Of a DNA stretch of 45,999 nt, positions 33,551 through 42,333 are shown one piece after another. Below the pieces are notes generated by a model. It did not search any database and had not been told where the DNA came from. It was given only the letters and a program-made list of their open reading frames with translations. The translations under genes and the position numbers were made by a program. The DNA comes from an uncultured Clostridia bacterium (lineage in GTDB: Bacteria; Bacillota; Clostridia; Oscillospirales; Oscillospiraceae), in contig CALBJG010000016.1 of NCBI GenBank assembly GCA_937892865.1, positions 1 through 45,999 of the forward strand, in the 5' to 3' direction. Numbering within the stretch: position 1 is the stretch's first letter; the number at the start of each line of letters is the position of its first letter.

Positions 33551-35122
33551 TTATGATAATTCGGCAGCAGCGATTTGCGCAGGTAAACAGGCCTTATATC
33601 GGTTTAAATAAACATTAAATCCATTAACGCCGACCGGATCAGGATCCAAGCGATGATATTTTGCATTTTGGAATACACAATCATGCAGGTAACCGGAAAG
33701 CGTCTGATTCTCTCTTTTATTCAGCATATACGAAGCAAGAAGCGCCATACCCCATGGACCACCCTCTCCCGCAGTTTCCATTGTGGAGATCGGCACGTCA
33801 AGAGCGTCTGCTAAAATTTGCTGTCCCACATTGGGAGTTTTGAAGAATCCGCCATGGGCAAGAAATCTGTCTGTTTCCACACGTTCTTTCTCCATGAGCA
33901 GATCCATACCCAAACGCAAAACAGCAACGGCACTATATAGATGTGTACGCATAAAGTCTGCAATATTCATTTTACTATCCGGTACACGCAGGAACATTGG
34001 TCTTCCCTTTTCAACTTCGCACAGTGTTTCACCGGCAATGTAATTATACGACAGCAACCCTCCACAGTCAGGTTGTCCTTCCATTGCTTTAGCAAACAGA
34101 GTCGAATACAATTCATTTATATCATATTCAAATCCCATTGCCGCAAATGAATCTGCAAACAGTTTGATCCACGCATCAATATCCGATGTACAGGTGTTTG
34201 AGTGTGCCATAGCGACCGGTTTACCATCGGGAGTACAAACAACATCGATCTCCGGATAAAATCCGCTTAAAGGTCGTTCCAAAACCTGCATAGAGAAAGC
34301 AGAAGTACCGGCAGAAATATTACCGGTTCTTGGCGCAATTGAACAAGTTGCAACCATTCCGGTACCTGCATCACCTTCAGGCGGACAGAACGGAATACCC
34401 GGTTGTAACTTTCCGCTCTCATCAAGTAATGCTGCACCTTCCGGAGTCAGTTTGCCTGCGACTGTGCCTGCCGGAAGCACTTGCGGCAAAATATCTTTGA
34501 TCTTCCAGGTAAAACCATACTCTTTTATAAGTGAATCAAATTGATCTATACGAATGGAATCGAAAGTACCCTCGGTGTCATTGTACGGAAACATTCCGGA
34601 TGCCTCGCAGATCCCGGTAACTTTCCTACCGGTAAGTAAGTAGTGAATGTATCCGCTCAAGGTTGTTAATTGCGCGATTTCTCCAATATGGTCTTCGCCG
34701 TTTAAAATTGCTTGGTACAGATGTGAAATACTCCAGCGTTGCGGAATATTAAATTGCATCAAATTAGAAAGTATTTCAGCCGCAGGGGCTGTAATTGCAT
34801 TTCTCCAGGTCCGAAATGGCGCCAATTGATTTCCGTTTCTATCAAAAACAAGATATCCATGCATCATTCCGGAAACACCAATCGCGCCAACTTTCGTAAG
34901 TGGAATTTGATACCTCTCTTCAAAATCACTGCGGAGTTCCGAATAACAGATTCGAATACCGCGAATTGCATCACTCAAATCATAAATCCAGACATTGTCC
35001 ACCAATTGATTCTCCCAGGCAAATCCACCGGTTGCAACGACGGTATGTTTTTCATCGGTCAAAACTGCCTTGATTCGTGTAGAGCCAAGTTCGATACCCA
35101 AAACCAATTTATCAAGGTTCAT
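33551..35122 (-). CDS. FGGY-family carbohydrate kinase, unknown substrate
   Basis: A 523-residue ATP-dependent sugar kinase. The N-terminal phosphate-binding loop reads GIELGSTRIKAVL; the usual Asp is Glu at residue 11. Further signs are GAIGVSGMMHGYLVFD and the PPEGDAGTGMVAT segment with the probable catalytic Asp. The C-terminal half has the expected nucleotide motifs (RFLAHGGFFKTPNVGQQILA, TAGEGGPWGMALLA). It is distant from well-known xylulokinases and from the RhaB-like kinase in the same run, so a second phosphorylation step is implied. GAAAGGA lies before the ATG, directly after a hairpin terminator. Confidence 0.86.
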   Translation of the reverse strand: MNLDKLVLGIELGSTRIKAVLTDEKHTVVATGGFAWENQLVDNVWIYDLSDAIRGIRICYSELRSDFEERYQIPLTKVGAIGVSGMMHGYLVFDRNGNQLAPFRTWRNAITAPAAEILSNLMQFNIPQRWSISHLYQAILNGEDHIGEIAQLTTLSGYIHYLLTGRKVTGICEASGMFPYNDTEGTFDSIRIDQFDSLIKEYGFTWKIKDILPQVLPAGTVAGKLTPEGAALLDESGKLQPGIPFCPPEGDAGTGMVATCSIAPRTGNISAGTSAFSMQVLERPLSGFYPEIDVVCTPDGKPVAMAHSNTCTSDIDAWIKLFADSFAAMGFEYDINELYSTLFAKAMEGQPDCGGLLSYNYIAGETLCEVEKGRPMFLRVPDSKMNIADFMRTHLYSAVAVLRLGMDLLMEKERVETDRFLAHGGFFKTPNVGQQILADALDVPISTMETAGEGGPWGMALLASYMLNKRENQTLSGYLHDCVFQNAKYHRLDPDPVGVNGFNVYLNRYKACLPAQIAAAELS

Positions 35123-35136
35123 TAAATCATTCCTTT

Positions 35137-35172
35137 CAACAAAAGCCTCCCATTCGGGAGGCTTTTGTTATG
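35137..35172 (-). terminator. Hairpin terminator between the dehydrogenase and FGGY kinase genes
   Basis: A stem of about 13 bp (AACAAAAGCCTCC / GGAGGCTTTTGTT) with a short loop and a T-rich 3' arm. It lies between the dehydrogenase stop and the kinase ribosome site with no room for a promoter after it, so the kinase depends on readthrough. Confidence 0.8.
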
Positions 35173-36432
35173 TCAGATAGGCTTTGCATTTGCAAGCAGA
35201 TAACGTTCTGCCTCGGTGTTCCACAAATTATTGTGTGCCTTACAAATCTTATCCAGTTCTGCAAACAACGGATCGGTCTTACCTGCTTCTGCAAAATCAG
35301 CAATTGCGGTCAGCGGCAGATCAATGTGGTTATAGATCAGTTTCTTACCACCGGGAATGTTGGGAAGATCCAAAACAGTATCCACAACAGCATTCAATCC
35401 ACCGATGTGGGTAACCAAAGCAGCAGGATTCAGTTTGCCCTCACTCATCATCTGAATGGCTTCACGGAGATCATCATTGTTGCCGCCGGAAGTACCGACA
35501 ACGTGGGTATACAGATAGTGGACATTGTACCAGTTAAAGGGCGCCTTGAACTGGCTGTCGGTGGGACCTGCAAAGAAGTTCAAGCAACCGTCAAATCCGA
35601 GAATATCGCCGGCTTGTTCGATCAAAGGCTTTACGGGAGCAAAGCAGATTACATCATCATAACCGGTACCGCCGGTCAGGCTGCGAAGATACTCGGTAGC
35701 GCCTTCCATCTTGGTATTGACATAAATAAGTTCTACGCCCTGCTTTTTGGCTTCTTCCACGGTGTAAATGGAGGCGGCGCGCTCCAGGCGGGCATCATCA
35801 ATATCCGTCACAACCAGCAAACTGGGGCGGCGATCACAATGCAGAGCATAGTCAATAGCGCCAAGACCCATAGGTCCGACGGATGCCAGCATAGCCATCT
35901 TACCGCCTTCCTTAATACCCATCTCGTGAACATAGGAACCGGCCTTTGTGTGATACATTGCATGGAATGTACCGACAACACAACTGATAGGTTCAGCCAA
36001 TGAGCCATAGAAGTATGTATCAGAATTATAGGGCAGCAGGCAGTCCATCAGCAAGGTTTCGATAGGAACATTGCCGTACTGAGCGGAACCGCCGCAGTAC
36101 TTATAGGAATAACCGGGAGCCATTTGGGAACCTTTATAGTAGTGAGCGGGCTGAATTGCAAACTTATCACCAACTTTATATTTATGCTTCCAATTCTCGC
36201 CTACAGCAACAATATCGCCACAGAATTCGTGACCAACAATGGTAGGATTTTCAGCGCAATCATCGGGAACACGCTTATGATCCTCACCTTCCAGGGCGGC
36301 CTTGTATGTAGACATACAGATAGAGTCGCAGATCACACGGATCTGAACATCATCCGGACCTACCTCAGGCAGAGTGATCTCTTCTAAACGAAGATCTTTC
36401 TTACCATGAATTCTAACTGCTTTTGTATTCAT
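35173..36432 (-). CDS. Zinc-type alcohol dehydrogenase family protein, sorbose-1-phosphate reductase-like
   Basis: A 419-residue MDR-family enzyme. The catalytic zinc region is visible as CDSICMSTYKAA (Cys39) and VGHEFCGDIVAVGE (His68-Glu69). The four-Cys structural zinc lobe of classical alcohol dehydrogenases is missing; GDKFAIQPAHYYKG stands in its place. A Rossmann segment follows (MAMLASVGPMGLGAIDY). The overall look matches SorE-type L-sorbose-1-phosphate reductases of Bacillota. GAGGAGG lies before the ATG at 36432. Gene order (kinase, SDR, PHP, this gene) suggests it reduces or oxidises a phosphorylated sugar made by the upstream kinase; the substrate is inferred. Confidence 0.85.
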   Translation of the reverse strand: MNTKAVRIHGKKDLRLEEITLPEVGPDDVQIRVICDSICMSTYKAALEGEDHKRVPDDCAENPTIVGHEFCGDIVAVGENWKHKYKVGDKFAIQPAHYYKGSQMAPGYSYKYCGGSAQYGNVPIETLLMDCLLPYNSDTYFYGSLAEPISCVVGTFHAMYHTKAGSYVHEMGIKEGGKMAMLASVGPMGLGAIDYALHCDRRPSLLVVTDIDDARLERAASIYTVEEAKKQGVELIYVNTKMEGATEYLRSLTGGTGYDDVICFAPVKPLIEQAGDILGFDGCLNFFAGPTDSQFKAPFNWYNVHYLYTHVVGTSGGNNDDLREAIQMMSEGKLNPAALVTHIGGLNAVVDTVLDLPNIPGGKKLIYNHIDLPLTAIADFAEAGKTDPLFAELDKICKAHNNLWNTEAERYLLANAKPI

Positions 36433-36446
36433 AATTAACATCCTCC

Positions 36447-37601
36447 TCATTTCGATTCATGTTCAATTAATTTCCAGGTTGCATCGATCAAATTTGCAAA
36501 CAGCGGATTCTCCATCGCTTTAATTACAAAACTTTGACGGGGAGAGTTAATATCCTCGCCGGAGATTTGGAACATTCCGTATTCATCGCAAAGTGCTCGC
36601 AGACGAGAAAGTTGCTCATGTGTATTCCGGGTGGGCATATAGGTCACAGCCCGTACACCCTCTTCTTTCAGGCAAAGGAACACATCGTCTAAATAATCAT
36701 CTTCGAACTTCTGCGCCTTCTTATCACCGGTTACGCTATTTACAACATCTCCCAAATAAGCATAGCACAAATATGCATCAATGTCATCACATAATTTCAC
36801 CATATCCGGCAATTTGGGACATTCATCGGTTGCATCGATGAAAATTTTAGGAACATAAGCGCTTTTCAGAATGCCCAGCAAATCATAGGCATAGAAAGGA
36901 TATTCCATATCCAACAGCTGATTCGTCTGCTTTTGGGATAATGCAATACCCATTTGCGCCAGTTTTTCGATCATCGGTTTACCTTTGCCAACCAAATCCA
37001 TCAGTTTCAGGGAGAGCGCGTACATCAAGTGACGTTCCGTAACACCACCGTTATCATGAGCCATAGAAAGAGGTAGCACATCCCGATCATAATCAAGGGA
37101 AATACCCGGGATCATTTCATTGATCTTTGCGATCATCTTCCGGTTGCGATTATGGCGGGCAGTTTGATAAGGACGGAAAAACTCCGTTAAAACAGAAATC
37201 TTATCATGAGGAACAGACTGAATCGTCATATAACTGACACCAACCTGATCCGGATTGTTGGTTCTGCGCCCCTCCAATCGCGTACCACCCATAGAAACAC
37301 GGCATTCCATTCCGATGGTAACCGGAATATTGATCAGTTCGGCTGCCTCAAGAAACTCCTCAGCGCCTGATATGGAATCGTGATCAATGATACCAGCAGT
37401 GCAAAGACCTTCCATCCGTGCTGCATAAACCGCAGCTGTGGGAGAATACGGGGAAAAAGAATAGGTCGTATGGATATGATTGTTAATATACTGAGGCACC
37501 ATTGGAGGGAACTTTGTTTCCGGAAGAATTGCTTTCAAGTTGGCAATTCGTTCCGCTCTTGTAGGCGCATTCAGTTTTTCAAGTATCTGAATATCAATCA
37601 T
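36447..37601 (-). CDS. PHP-domain protein with a changed final metal motif
   Basis: A 384-residue protein of the PHP phosphoesterase fold. The first motifs are intact: HIHTTYSFSPYSP (His42, His44), IIDHDSISG (Asp73-His74-Asp75) and GMECRV (Glu99). The expected last motif, Asp-x-His, reads DIN (350-352) in SGEDINSPRQ, so one metal ligand appears lost. The first 35 residues before the HxH motif are an added helical segment. It sits between an SDR and a zinc-type dehydrogenase in a tight run (10 and 14 bases apart). A sugar-phosphate phosphatase is the simplest guess; a lactonase-like or non-enzymatic role is possible. Confidence 0.82.
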   Translation of the reverse strand: MIDIQILEKLNAPTRAERIANLKAILPETKFPPMVPQYINNHIHTTYSFSPYSPTAAVYAARMEGLCTAGIIDHDSISGAEEFLEAAELINIPVTIGMECRVSMGGTRLEGRRTNNPDQVGVSYMTIQSVPHDKISVLTEFFRPYQTARHNRNRKMIAKINEMIPGISLDYDRDVLPLSMAHDNGGVTERHLMYALSLKLMDLVGKGKPMIEKLAQMGIALSQKQTNQLLDMEYPFYAYDLLGILKSAYVPKIFIDATDECPKLPDMVKLCDDIDAYLCYAYLGDVVNSVTGDKKAQKFEDDYLDDVFLCLKEEGVRAVTYMPTRNTHEQLSRLRALCDEYGMFQISGEDINSPRQSFVIKAMENPLFANLIDATWKLIEHESK

Positions 37602-37611
37602 ACGACCACCA

Positions 37612-38490
37612 TCAATTCAGCATTACCTGACCGCCGGTAACAGGAATTGCCTGACCGGTCTCGTACTTCTGCTCAACGCAATACATAACAGCGCGGGCAA
37701 CATCGATAGGTAAGCATCCGCGATTCATAGGCACCTTCGCCTCATAGAAGCGGCGGACATCTTCCACTGTCTTGGCGCCGGGCACCTTACCTGCCTGCAG
37801 ATACTGCACAAACAGGCCTCGCTCGGGATCGCTCCACAGAGGACCATCCAGGTAGTTACCGGGGCAAATAGCATTCACCTTAATGTTGTAAGCGCAAAGT
37901 TCTAGTGCGAAACTCTGTACCAAACCGATTGCGCCAAACTTGGAACCTGCATACGCAAAATTCTTGTTGGAGCCTACCAGACCGGATTTAGAGGACATGG
38001 CAATAATATCGAAAGATGCCTCAGGATCAGCTTCGTGCTGTGCCTGCATAATAATAGCTGCGTACTTACATGTAAGGAATAATCCGGTGTAATTGATTGC
38101 AGTTACAAAATCAAAGTCCTTTTTCTCAAACTCCGCAATCGGGCCTGAGCGGACAACGCCGGCATTGGCAACCATAATATCCAAACCGCCGAATTTTTCA
38201 ACAACCTTTGCGACCATGTTTGCAACACTTTCCTCGTCGGAAACATTAACACCGATTGCCCATGCGCGATCGCCCATTTCAGCGGCTACGCTCTCAGCAA
38301 GAGGAACATTCATATCAGCAACGATAATTATGGCGCCTTCTGCGTACAATTCTTCCGCAATACCTTTACCAAAACCCTGCGCAGCACCTGTAACAATTGT
38401 AACCTTGCCGGCAAGTCTTCCATTACCGGCAAGCCGGTTGTGAATGTTTTGCTTGGCAATTTCCTGCCATTTTGACATATCTACGCTCAT
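37612..38490 (-). CDS. SDR-family dehydrogenase, sorbitol-6-phosphate dehydrogenase-like
   Basis: A 292-residue short-chain dehydrogenase. The NAD(P) motif is TGAAQGFG (34-41), NAG is present (ANAGVVRSGP), and the catalytic Tyr and Lys are in YAGSK (Tyr180, Lys184) with Ser in MSSKSG. It ends GQAIPVTGGQVML. The N-terminus carries about 25 extra residues before the Rossmann fold. AAAGGAG lies before the ATG. It follows the RhaB-like kinase by 16 bases. Similarity to SrlD/SorD-type enzymes and the SorE-like neighbour suggest a hexitol-phosphate intermediate; this is inference. Confidence 0.88.
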   Translation of the reverse strand: MSVDMSKWQEIAKQNIHNRLAGNGRLAGKVTIVTGAAQGFGKGIAEELYAEGAIIIVADMNVPLAESVAAEMGDRAWAIGVNVSDEESVANMVAKVVEKFGGLDIMVANAGVVRSGPIAEFEKKDFDFVTAINYTGLFLTCKYAAIIMQAQHEADPEASFDIIAMSSKSGLVGSNKNFAYAGSKFGAIGLVQSFALELCAYNIKVNAICPGNYLDGPLWSDPERGLFVQYLQAGKVPGAKTVEDVRRFYEAKVPMNRGCLPIDVARAVMYCVEQKYETGQAIPVTGGQVMLN

Positions 38491-38506
38491 AACAATTCTC
38501 CTTTGC

Positions 38507-39979
38507 TTATAAAAAAGTCAGTAATTTCTGATATGCTTCATCCCAAGCAACAGTATGGTTGGGTTTCCAAACCTCAACAGCCTCAGATCTGCGCACAACA
38601 TCACGAAGTTGATCCAAGTCAACAATATCGCCGAGGGCCATCGCCTGTGTAAGCAAGTTGCCCATAGCTGCGCCTTCAATCGGTCCGGTAACAACTTCAC
38701 GATCCAATGCGTCTGCAATCATCTGATCGAGCAAACGGTTTTGAATGCCACCACCGACGATATTCAAGGATTCAATACGCTGGCCTTTCATTTTTTCAAG
38801 ACCCTCCAACGCGTGACGGTACTTAAGCGCAAGAGATTCATAGAAGCAACGGGCAACCTGACCAACGTTTTCCGGAATCGGTTGCGATGTTCTGCGGCAG
38901 AAGTCTTTGATTTTATTTTCCATATTGCCGCCTGCATAGAATTCAGGAGCATCCGTATCGATAATAGAACGGAACGGCGCTTCTTTCAACGCAAGTTCAA
39001 CAATATCGTTCCAACCAAGGTTCATGCCCTGCTTGATCCAATCCCGACGGCATTCCTGAATGATCCACATACCCACAATGTTTCTTAAGGGGCGGAAACC
39101 GCCCTGGATCGTACCCTCATTAGAGAAGCCTGCAGCCGCTGCTTCGGGGCTCAGATCGGGCTTGTCCAATTCAGTGCCAAATAAGGACCAAGTACCACTG
39201 GAACAGAAAGCAAAACTACCCTTACCGGGAATTGCCGCAACAGCAGAAGCCGTATCATGGCTGCCGACCGCTACAAACTTAGCAGGATTAATGCCGATTT
39301 CTTCACAAATCTCTTTTCTAAGTTTTCCTCTAATTGTACCACTCTTGTCTATTTTTGTAAAGATGTTTTTAGGCAAATCCAATTCAGAAATTGTGTCCCA
39401 ATCCCAATCATTTTTGGATGGATTGTACAATTGCGTTGTCGTTGCTATGGTATATTCCGTACCAACTTCACCGGTGAGAAAATAACCAAGCAGATCCGGC
39501 GTCAAAAGCATAGTTTCTGCCGCATCCAAAGCAGGATCCCCTTCCCGCTTTCTGCGATAGAGCTGATAAAGAGTATTGAATGTTAATGATGTATCAATTC
39601 CCGAGCGACTATATAATACATTTGCAGGAATCTTTTCTTTCACAGCATCCACATCCGCCTGTGTTCCCAATCGGTAAGATCTGGGGATGCTGATCAAGTG
39701 ACCGTTTTTGTCCAAAAGGCCATAGTCGACACCCCAGGTGTCAATACCAAAGGCATCCAACTCGCCATAACCGCCCCGCTTAAATGCTAAGAGGCCTTTC
39801 TTTAATTCATTAAACAAGTACGGTGTATCCCAATAAAAGACACCGTTCATTTCAATATAATTATTTTCGAAACGGTGTAACTCTATCATTGTAATCTTTT
39901 CACCGTCAAATTGACCGAGTATAGTTCGGCCATTACTTGCGCCTAAATCAAAGGCAATAAGATTTCTTACTTTCTTCAT
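38507..39979 (-). CDS. rhaB: Rhamnulokinase-family sugar kinase (possible L-fuculokinase)
   Basis: A 490-residue FGGY kinase clearly of the RhaB type: LIAFDLGASNGRTILG at the start, FGIDTWGVDYGLLD, VGSHDTASAVAAIPG (catalytic Asp), FCSSGTWSLFGTELD and LNIVGGGIQNRLLDQMIADA. RhaB enzymes phosphorylate L-rhamnulose at O1. No rhamnose isomerase is seen, but an L-fucose isomerase gene lies at the right edge, so L-fuculose is a plausible substrate; in several Bacillota RhaB-like kinases do this job. The ATG at 39979 is used because GGAGG lies before it. It is the first gene after the importer's terminator. Confidence 0.9.
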   Translation of the reverse strand: MKKVRNLIAFDLGASNGRTILGQFDGEKITMIELHRFENNYIEMNGVFYWDTPYLFNELKKGLLAFKRGGYGELDAFGIDTWGVDYGLLDKNGHLISIPRSYRLGTQADVDAVKEKIPANVLYSRSGIDTSLTFNTLYQLYRRKREGDPALDAAETMLLTPDLLGYFLTGEVGTEYTIATTTQLYNPSKNDWDWDTISELDLPKNIFTKIDKSGTIRGKLRKEICEEIGINPAKFVAVGSHDTASAVAAIPGKGSFAFCSSGTWSLFGTELDKPDLSPEAAAAGFSNEGTIQGGFRPLRNIVGMWIIQECRRDWIKQGMNLGWNDIVELALKEAPFRSIIDTDAPEFYAGGNMENKIKDFCRRTSQPIPENVGQVARCFYESLALKYRHALEGLEKMKGQRIESLNIVGGGIQNRLLDQMIADALDREVVTGPIEGAAMGNLLTQAMALGDIVDLDQLRDVVRRSEAVEVWKPNHTVAWDEAYQKLLTFL

Positions 39980-40049
39980 ATGTATTACCTCCAAGTTCAC
40001 TGCTCAAAATTACCTCATAAAATATGTAGCAATTTTCAACCGTAAACAA

Positions 40050-40094
40050 GCCGAAAAACCGGCACCACCGAAGTGGTGCCGGTCGGTTTCAGCC
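40050..40094 (-). terminator. UUCG-tetraloop terminator between the importer and catabolic genes
   Basis: Minus-strand 11-bp stem ACCGGCACCAC / GTGGTGCCGGT capped by TTCG and followed by TTTTCGG, with outer pairing GCTGAAA. A very stable hairpin right after the binding-protein gene. It probably cuts most importer transcripts here and leaves lower expression of the enzymes. Confidence 0.85.
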
Positions 40095-40117
40095 GTTAAA
40101 AATTGTAACGATCAGAA

Positions 40118-41203
40118 TTAGTTGCCGAGGATAGCAGCCTTGTCGGCGTCGGAGTCAGTGTAGGCCAGATCCTTTTCGATCATCTCGACAACAGTCTCGG
40201 AGTTGTACCAAGTACCGTCAATGAGTTTGTCAGCAGGAGTGCCGCCCTCGATAGCAGCGATGCACTGCATAACAGCTTCGTAACCCATCTGGATGGAGTC
40301 CTGAGCAACAGCGCCGAGGATGGTGGGAGTGTCGTTGTTCTTGATCCAGGTAACCTGCTTGGTACCTGCATCAAAACCGGTGAAGATGATGTTGTCGTAC
40401 TTGCCTTCAGCAGCCTTAGCAGCGTCATAAACCTGCTTTGCAACGCCTTCGTTGGTCATGAAGCAAGCCTTGATGCCCATTTCGTACAGAGCTTCCAGAG
40501 CAACTTTATAGTTCTGGTTAGCATCTCCGTCCTTTGCTTCCTTCACGATCTCATACTTACCCTTGGTGGTCTCATCAGCATCGGCAAGTTCCTTAAACTT
40601 ATCCATGAAACCAGCAGCGCGGTCAATACCGGTTGCGGTCAAGTCGTGCTGAATTACGCCAACAATGTAGGGAGCATCAGCAGAAGCCTTTGCGACTTCA
40701 GCCTTAATAGCCTCGAACATCTTCTCGCCGGCAATGGAAGCAGCTGCCTTGTTGTCAGTAGCAACGTGAGCAACGATGGGGTTCTTGCCTTCGGTGATGT
40801 CATCAGGTGCTCTCAAACCGGAGTCAAAAGTAACGATAGGAATATTCTTATCATATGCCTGGGTCAAGTGCTCGCCAAAGCCACTGCCGATGGTAGCCAG
40901 AACGATACCGCTAACATTGTTAGTCAGCGCAGTCTGTACCATGGTCATCTGGTTATTGACAGAAGCGGGAGACTCGTCAGCAGGACCCTGGAAAGTCAGT
41001 TCATAGCCTTTTTCCTGAGCAGCCTTCAGAGCGCCGGCCTTAACAGCCTGCCAGAATGCGTGGGATTCGCCCTTTGCGATAACAGCGATAGTTTTCTTTC
41101 CGGTCTCGCCACCCTTGTTCTCTTCACCGTTACCGGTGGATGCACATGCAGCCAGAGAAAGGATCATTACGAGAGCCAGAAGCAATGCGATGAGTTTTTT
41201 CAT
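40118..41203 (-). CDS. Sugar ABC transporter substrate-binding lipoprotein (RbsB type)
   Basis: Binds a sugar outside the cell and hands it to the permease. The 361-residue precursor has a lipoprotein signal (LALVMILSLAAC, lipidated Cys20) and a periplasmic-binding type I fold (KKTIAVIAKGESHAFWQAVK, VQTALTNNVSGIVLATIGSG). AGGAGG lies before the ATG. Codons are strongly biased to a few synonyms compared with the neighbours, as for a highly expressed protein. The ligand cannot be read from the sequence; the linked fucose isomerase suggests a deoxyhexose or pentose. Confidence 0.94.
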   Translation of the reverse strand: MKKLIALLLALVMILSLAACASTGNGEENKGGETGKKTIAVIAKGESHAFWQAVKAGALKAAQEKGYELTFQGPADESPASVNNQMTMVQTALTNNVSGIVLATIGSGFGEHLTQAYDKNIPIVTFDSGLRAPDDITEGKNPIVAHVATDNKAAASIAGEKMFEAIKAEVAKASADAPYIVGVIQHDLTATGIDRAAGFMDKFKELADADETTKGKYEIVKEAKDGDANQNYKVALEALYEMGIKACFMTNEGVAKQVYDAAKAAEGKYDNIIFTGFDAGTKQVTWIKNNDTPTILGAVAQDSIQMGYEAVMQCIAAIEGGTPADKLIDGTWYNSETVVEMIEKDLAYTDSDADKAAILGN

Positions 41204-41272
41204 TTTTCGTTCCTCCTAAATATATTTTATAAGCACACATTGTGCGCGCCTATACAAATGATAATAGCGAAA

Positions 41273-42313
41273 TTATTTTTTCGCAGTTTCGGCTTTTTCA
41301 ACTTTCTGAATTTTGACTTTATTCTGATTATTTGTCTTAACGATATCCATCAGAATTGCCACAACAACAATAATGCCGGTGAGCACATATGTAACATAGG
41401 TGGAGTTCAAATTCAAATTCAGTTTTGCCAAAACGAGGTTCAAACCACTACGGATTACAACCAACAGCATAGCGCCGACTACAGATCCGGAAACAGAAGC
41501 AACGCCGCCGGCAGAAGAAGTACCACCGATGTAGACGCCTGCAATGGCATCCAATTCCATACCGTTACCGGTAGCAGCAGCAACTGTGGGGAAAGCAGCA
41601 GAGTAGAAAATAGCAGCAATGCCACAGAACATACCTGCAAAAGTGTAAGCAAAGATCTTATACTTATCTGTATTGATACCGGACAGACGAGTTGCCTCTT
41701 CGTTAGAACCAATCGCCAAAATGTAACGGCCGGTCTTGTTCTTGTACATAAGATACATACAAATCAGCATCAAGGCGATTACCCAGAATAAACCAACGGG
41801 AATTGCGCTGTAATCACCAATAGAGAGGCTGGAGAATGTTTTGTTGTACCAAGTGCCGGTCGGGAAGAAAATGTTGGGAACCTCAGCTAAAAGTGCAGAT
41901 AATCCGCGGGAGACCATCATTGTTCCCAAGGTAGCAATAAATGCGGGAATCTTCAATTTGGCTACCATCAAGCCATTGAGCAAGCCAAAGAAAGTGCCGA
42001 TCGCGATCATAATCGGAATCGTAGCCCAGAACGGAATTGCGCCCATCGTGTAGAGTTTGCCTGCCAAAACTGCAGATGCAATCGTCACAGTACCCAAGGA
42101 CAGGTCGATACCACCGGTAGCAATAACAAAGGTAACGCCAAGACCCATAACTGCATAGGGCGCAAAACTCTGAACCATACTCAAAATCATATATTTGTCG
42201 CGGATGATGTTCGGATTAACCAGGCTGAATAAGCCAAGCAAAACAAACATCGCAATCAACATAATAATATTCTGTTGAATTTTAAAAGGTTTGCGTGCAG
42301 TAAGATTTTTCAT
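41273..42313 (-). CDS. Sugar ABC transporter permease (RbsC type)
   Basis: A 346-residue membrane protein of the ribose/xylose permease family with about eight to ten helices. The family segment GLGVTFVIATGGIDLSLGT and the GIAAIFYSA and LDAIAGVYIGGTS motifs are visible. The ATG at 42313 is chosen (AGGGG 8 bases upstream) over one six bases earlier. It lies 20 bases after the ATPase gene. The 69-bp gap to the binding-protein gene has two small inverted repeats (GCGAAA...TTTCGC and GCACA...TGTGC) that may stabilise the downstream message. Confidence 0.94.
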   Translation of the reverse strand: MKNLTARKPFKIQQNIIMLIAMFVLLGLFSLVNPNIIRDKYMILSMVQSFAPYAVMGLGVTFVIATGGIDLSLGTVTIASAVLAGKLYTMGAIPFWATIPIMIAIGTFFGLLNGLMVAKLKIPAFIATLGTMMVSRGLSALLAEVPNIFFPTGTWYNKTFSSLSIGDYSAIPVGLFWVIALMLICMYLMYKNKTGRYILAIGSNEEATRLSGINTDKYKIFAYTFAGMFCGIAAIFYSAAFPTVAAATGNGMELDAIAGVYIGGTSSAGGVASVSGSVVGAMLLVVIRSGLNLVLAKLNLNLNSTYVTYVLTGIIVVVAILMDIVKTNNQNKVKIQKVEKAETAKK

Positions 42314-42333
42314 ATCCATGACCCCTTCTTATA

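Noticed and set aside
40646..41791. Plus-strand open frame of 381 codons opposite the binding-protein and permease genes
   Set aside because: It spans two real genes and their gap on the other strand, has Cys/Asn/Ser-rich low-complexity content and no family resemblance. It results from the codon bias of the genes below it.
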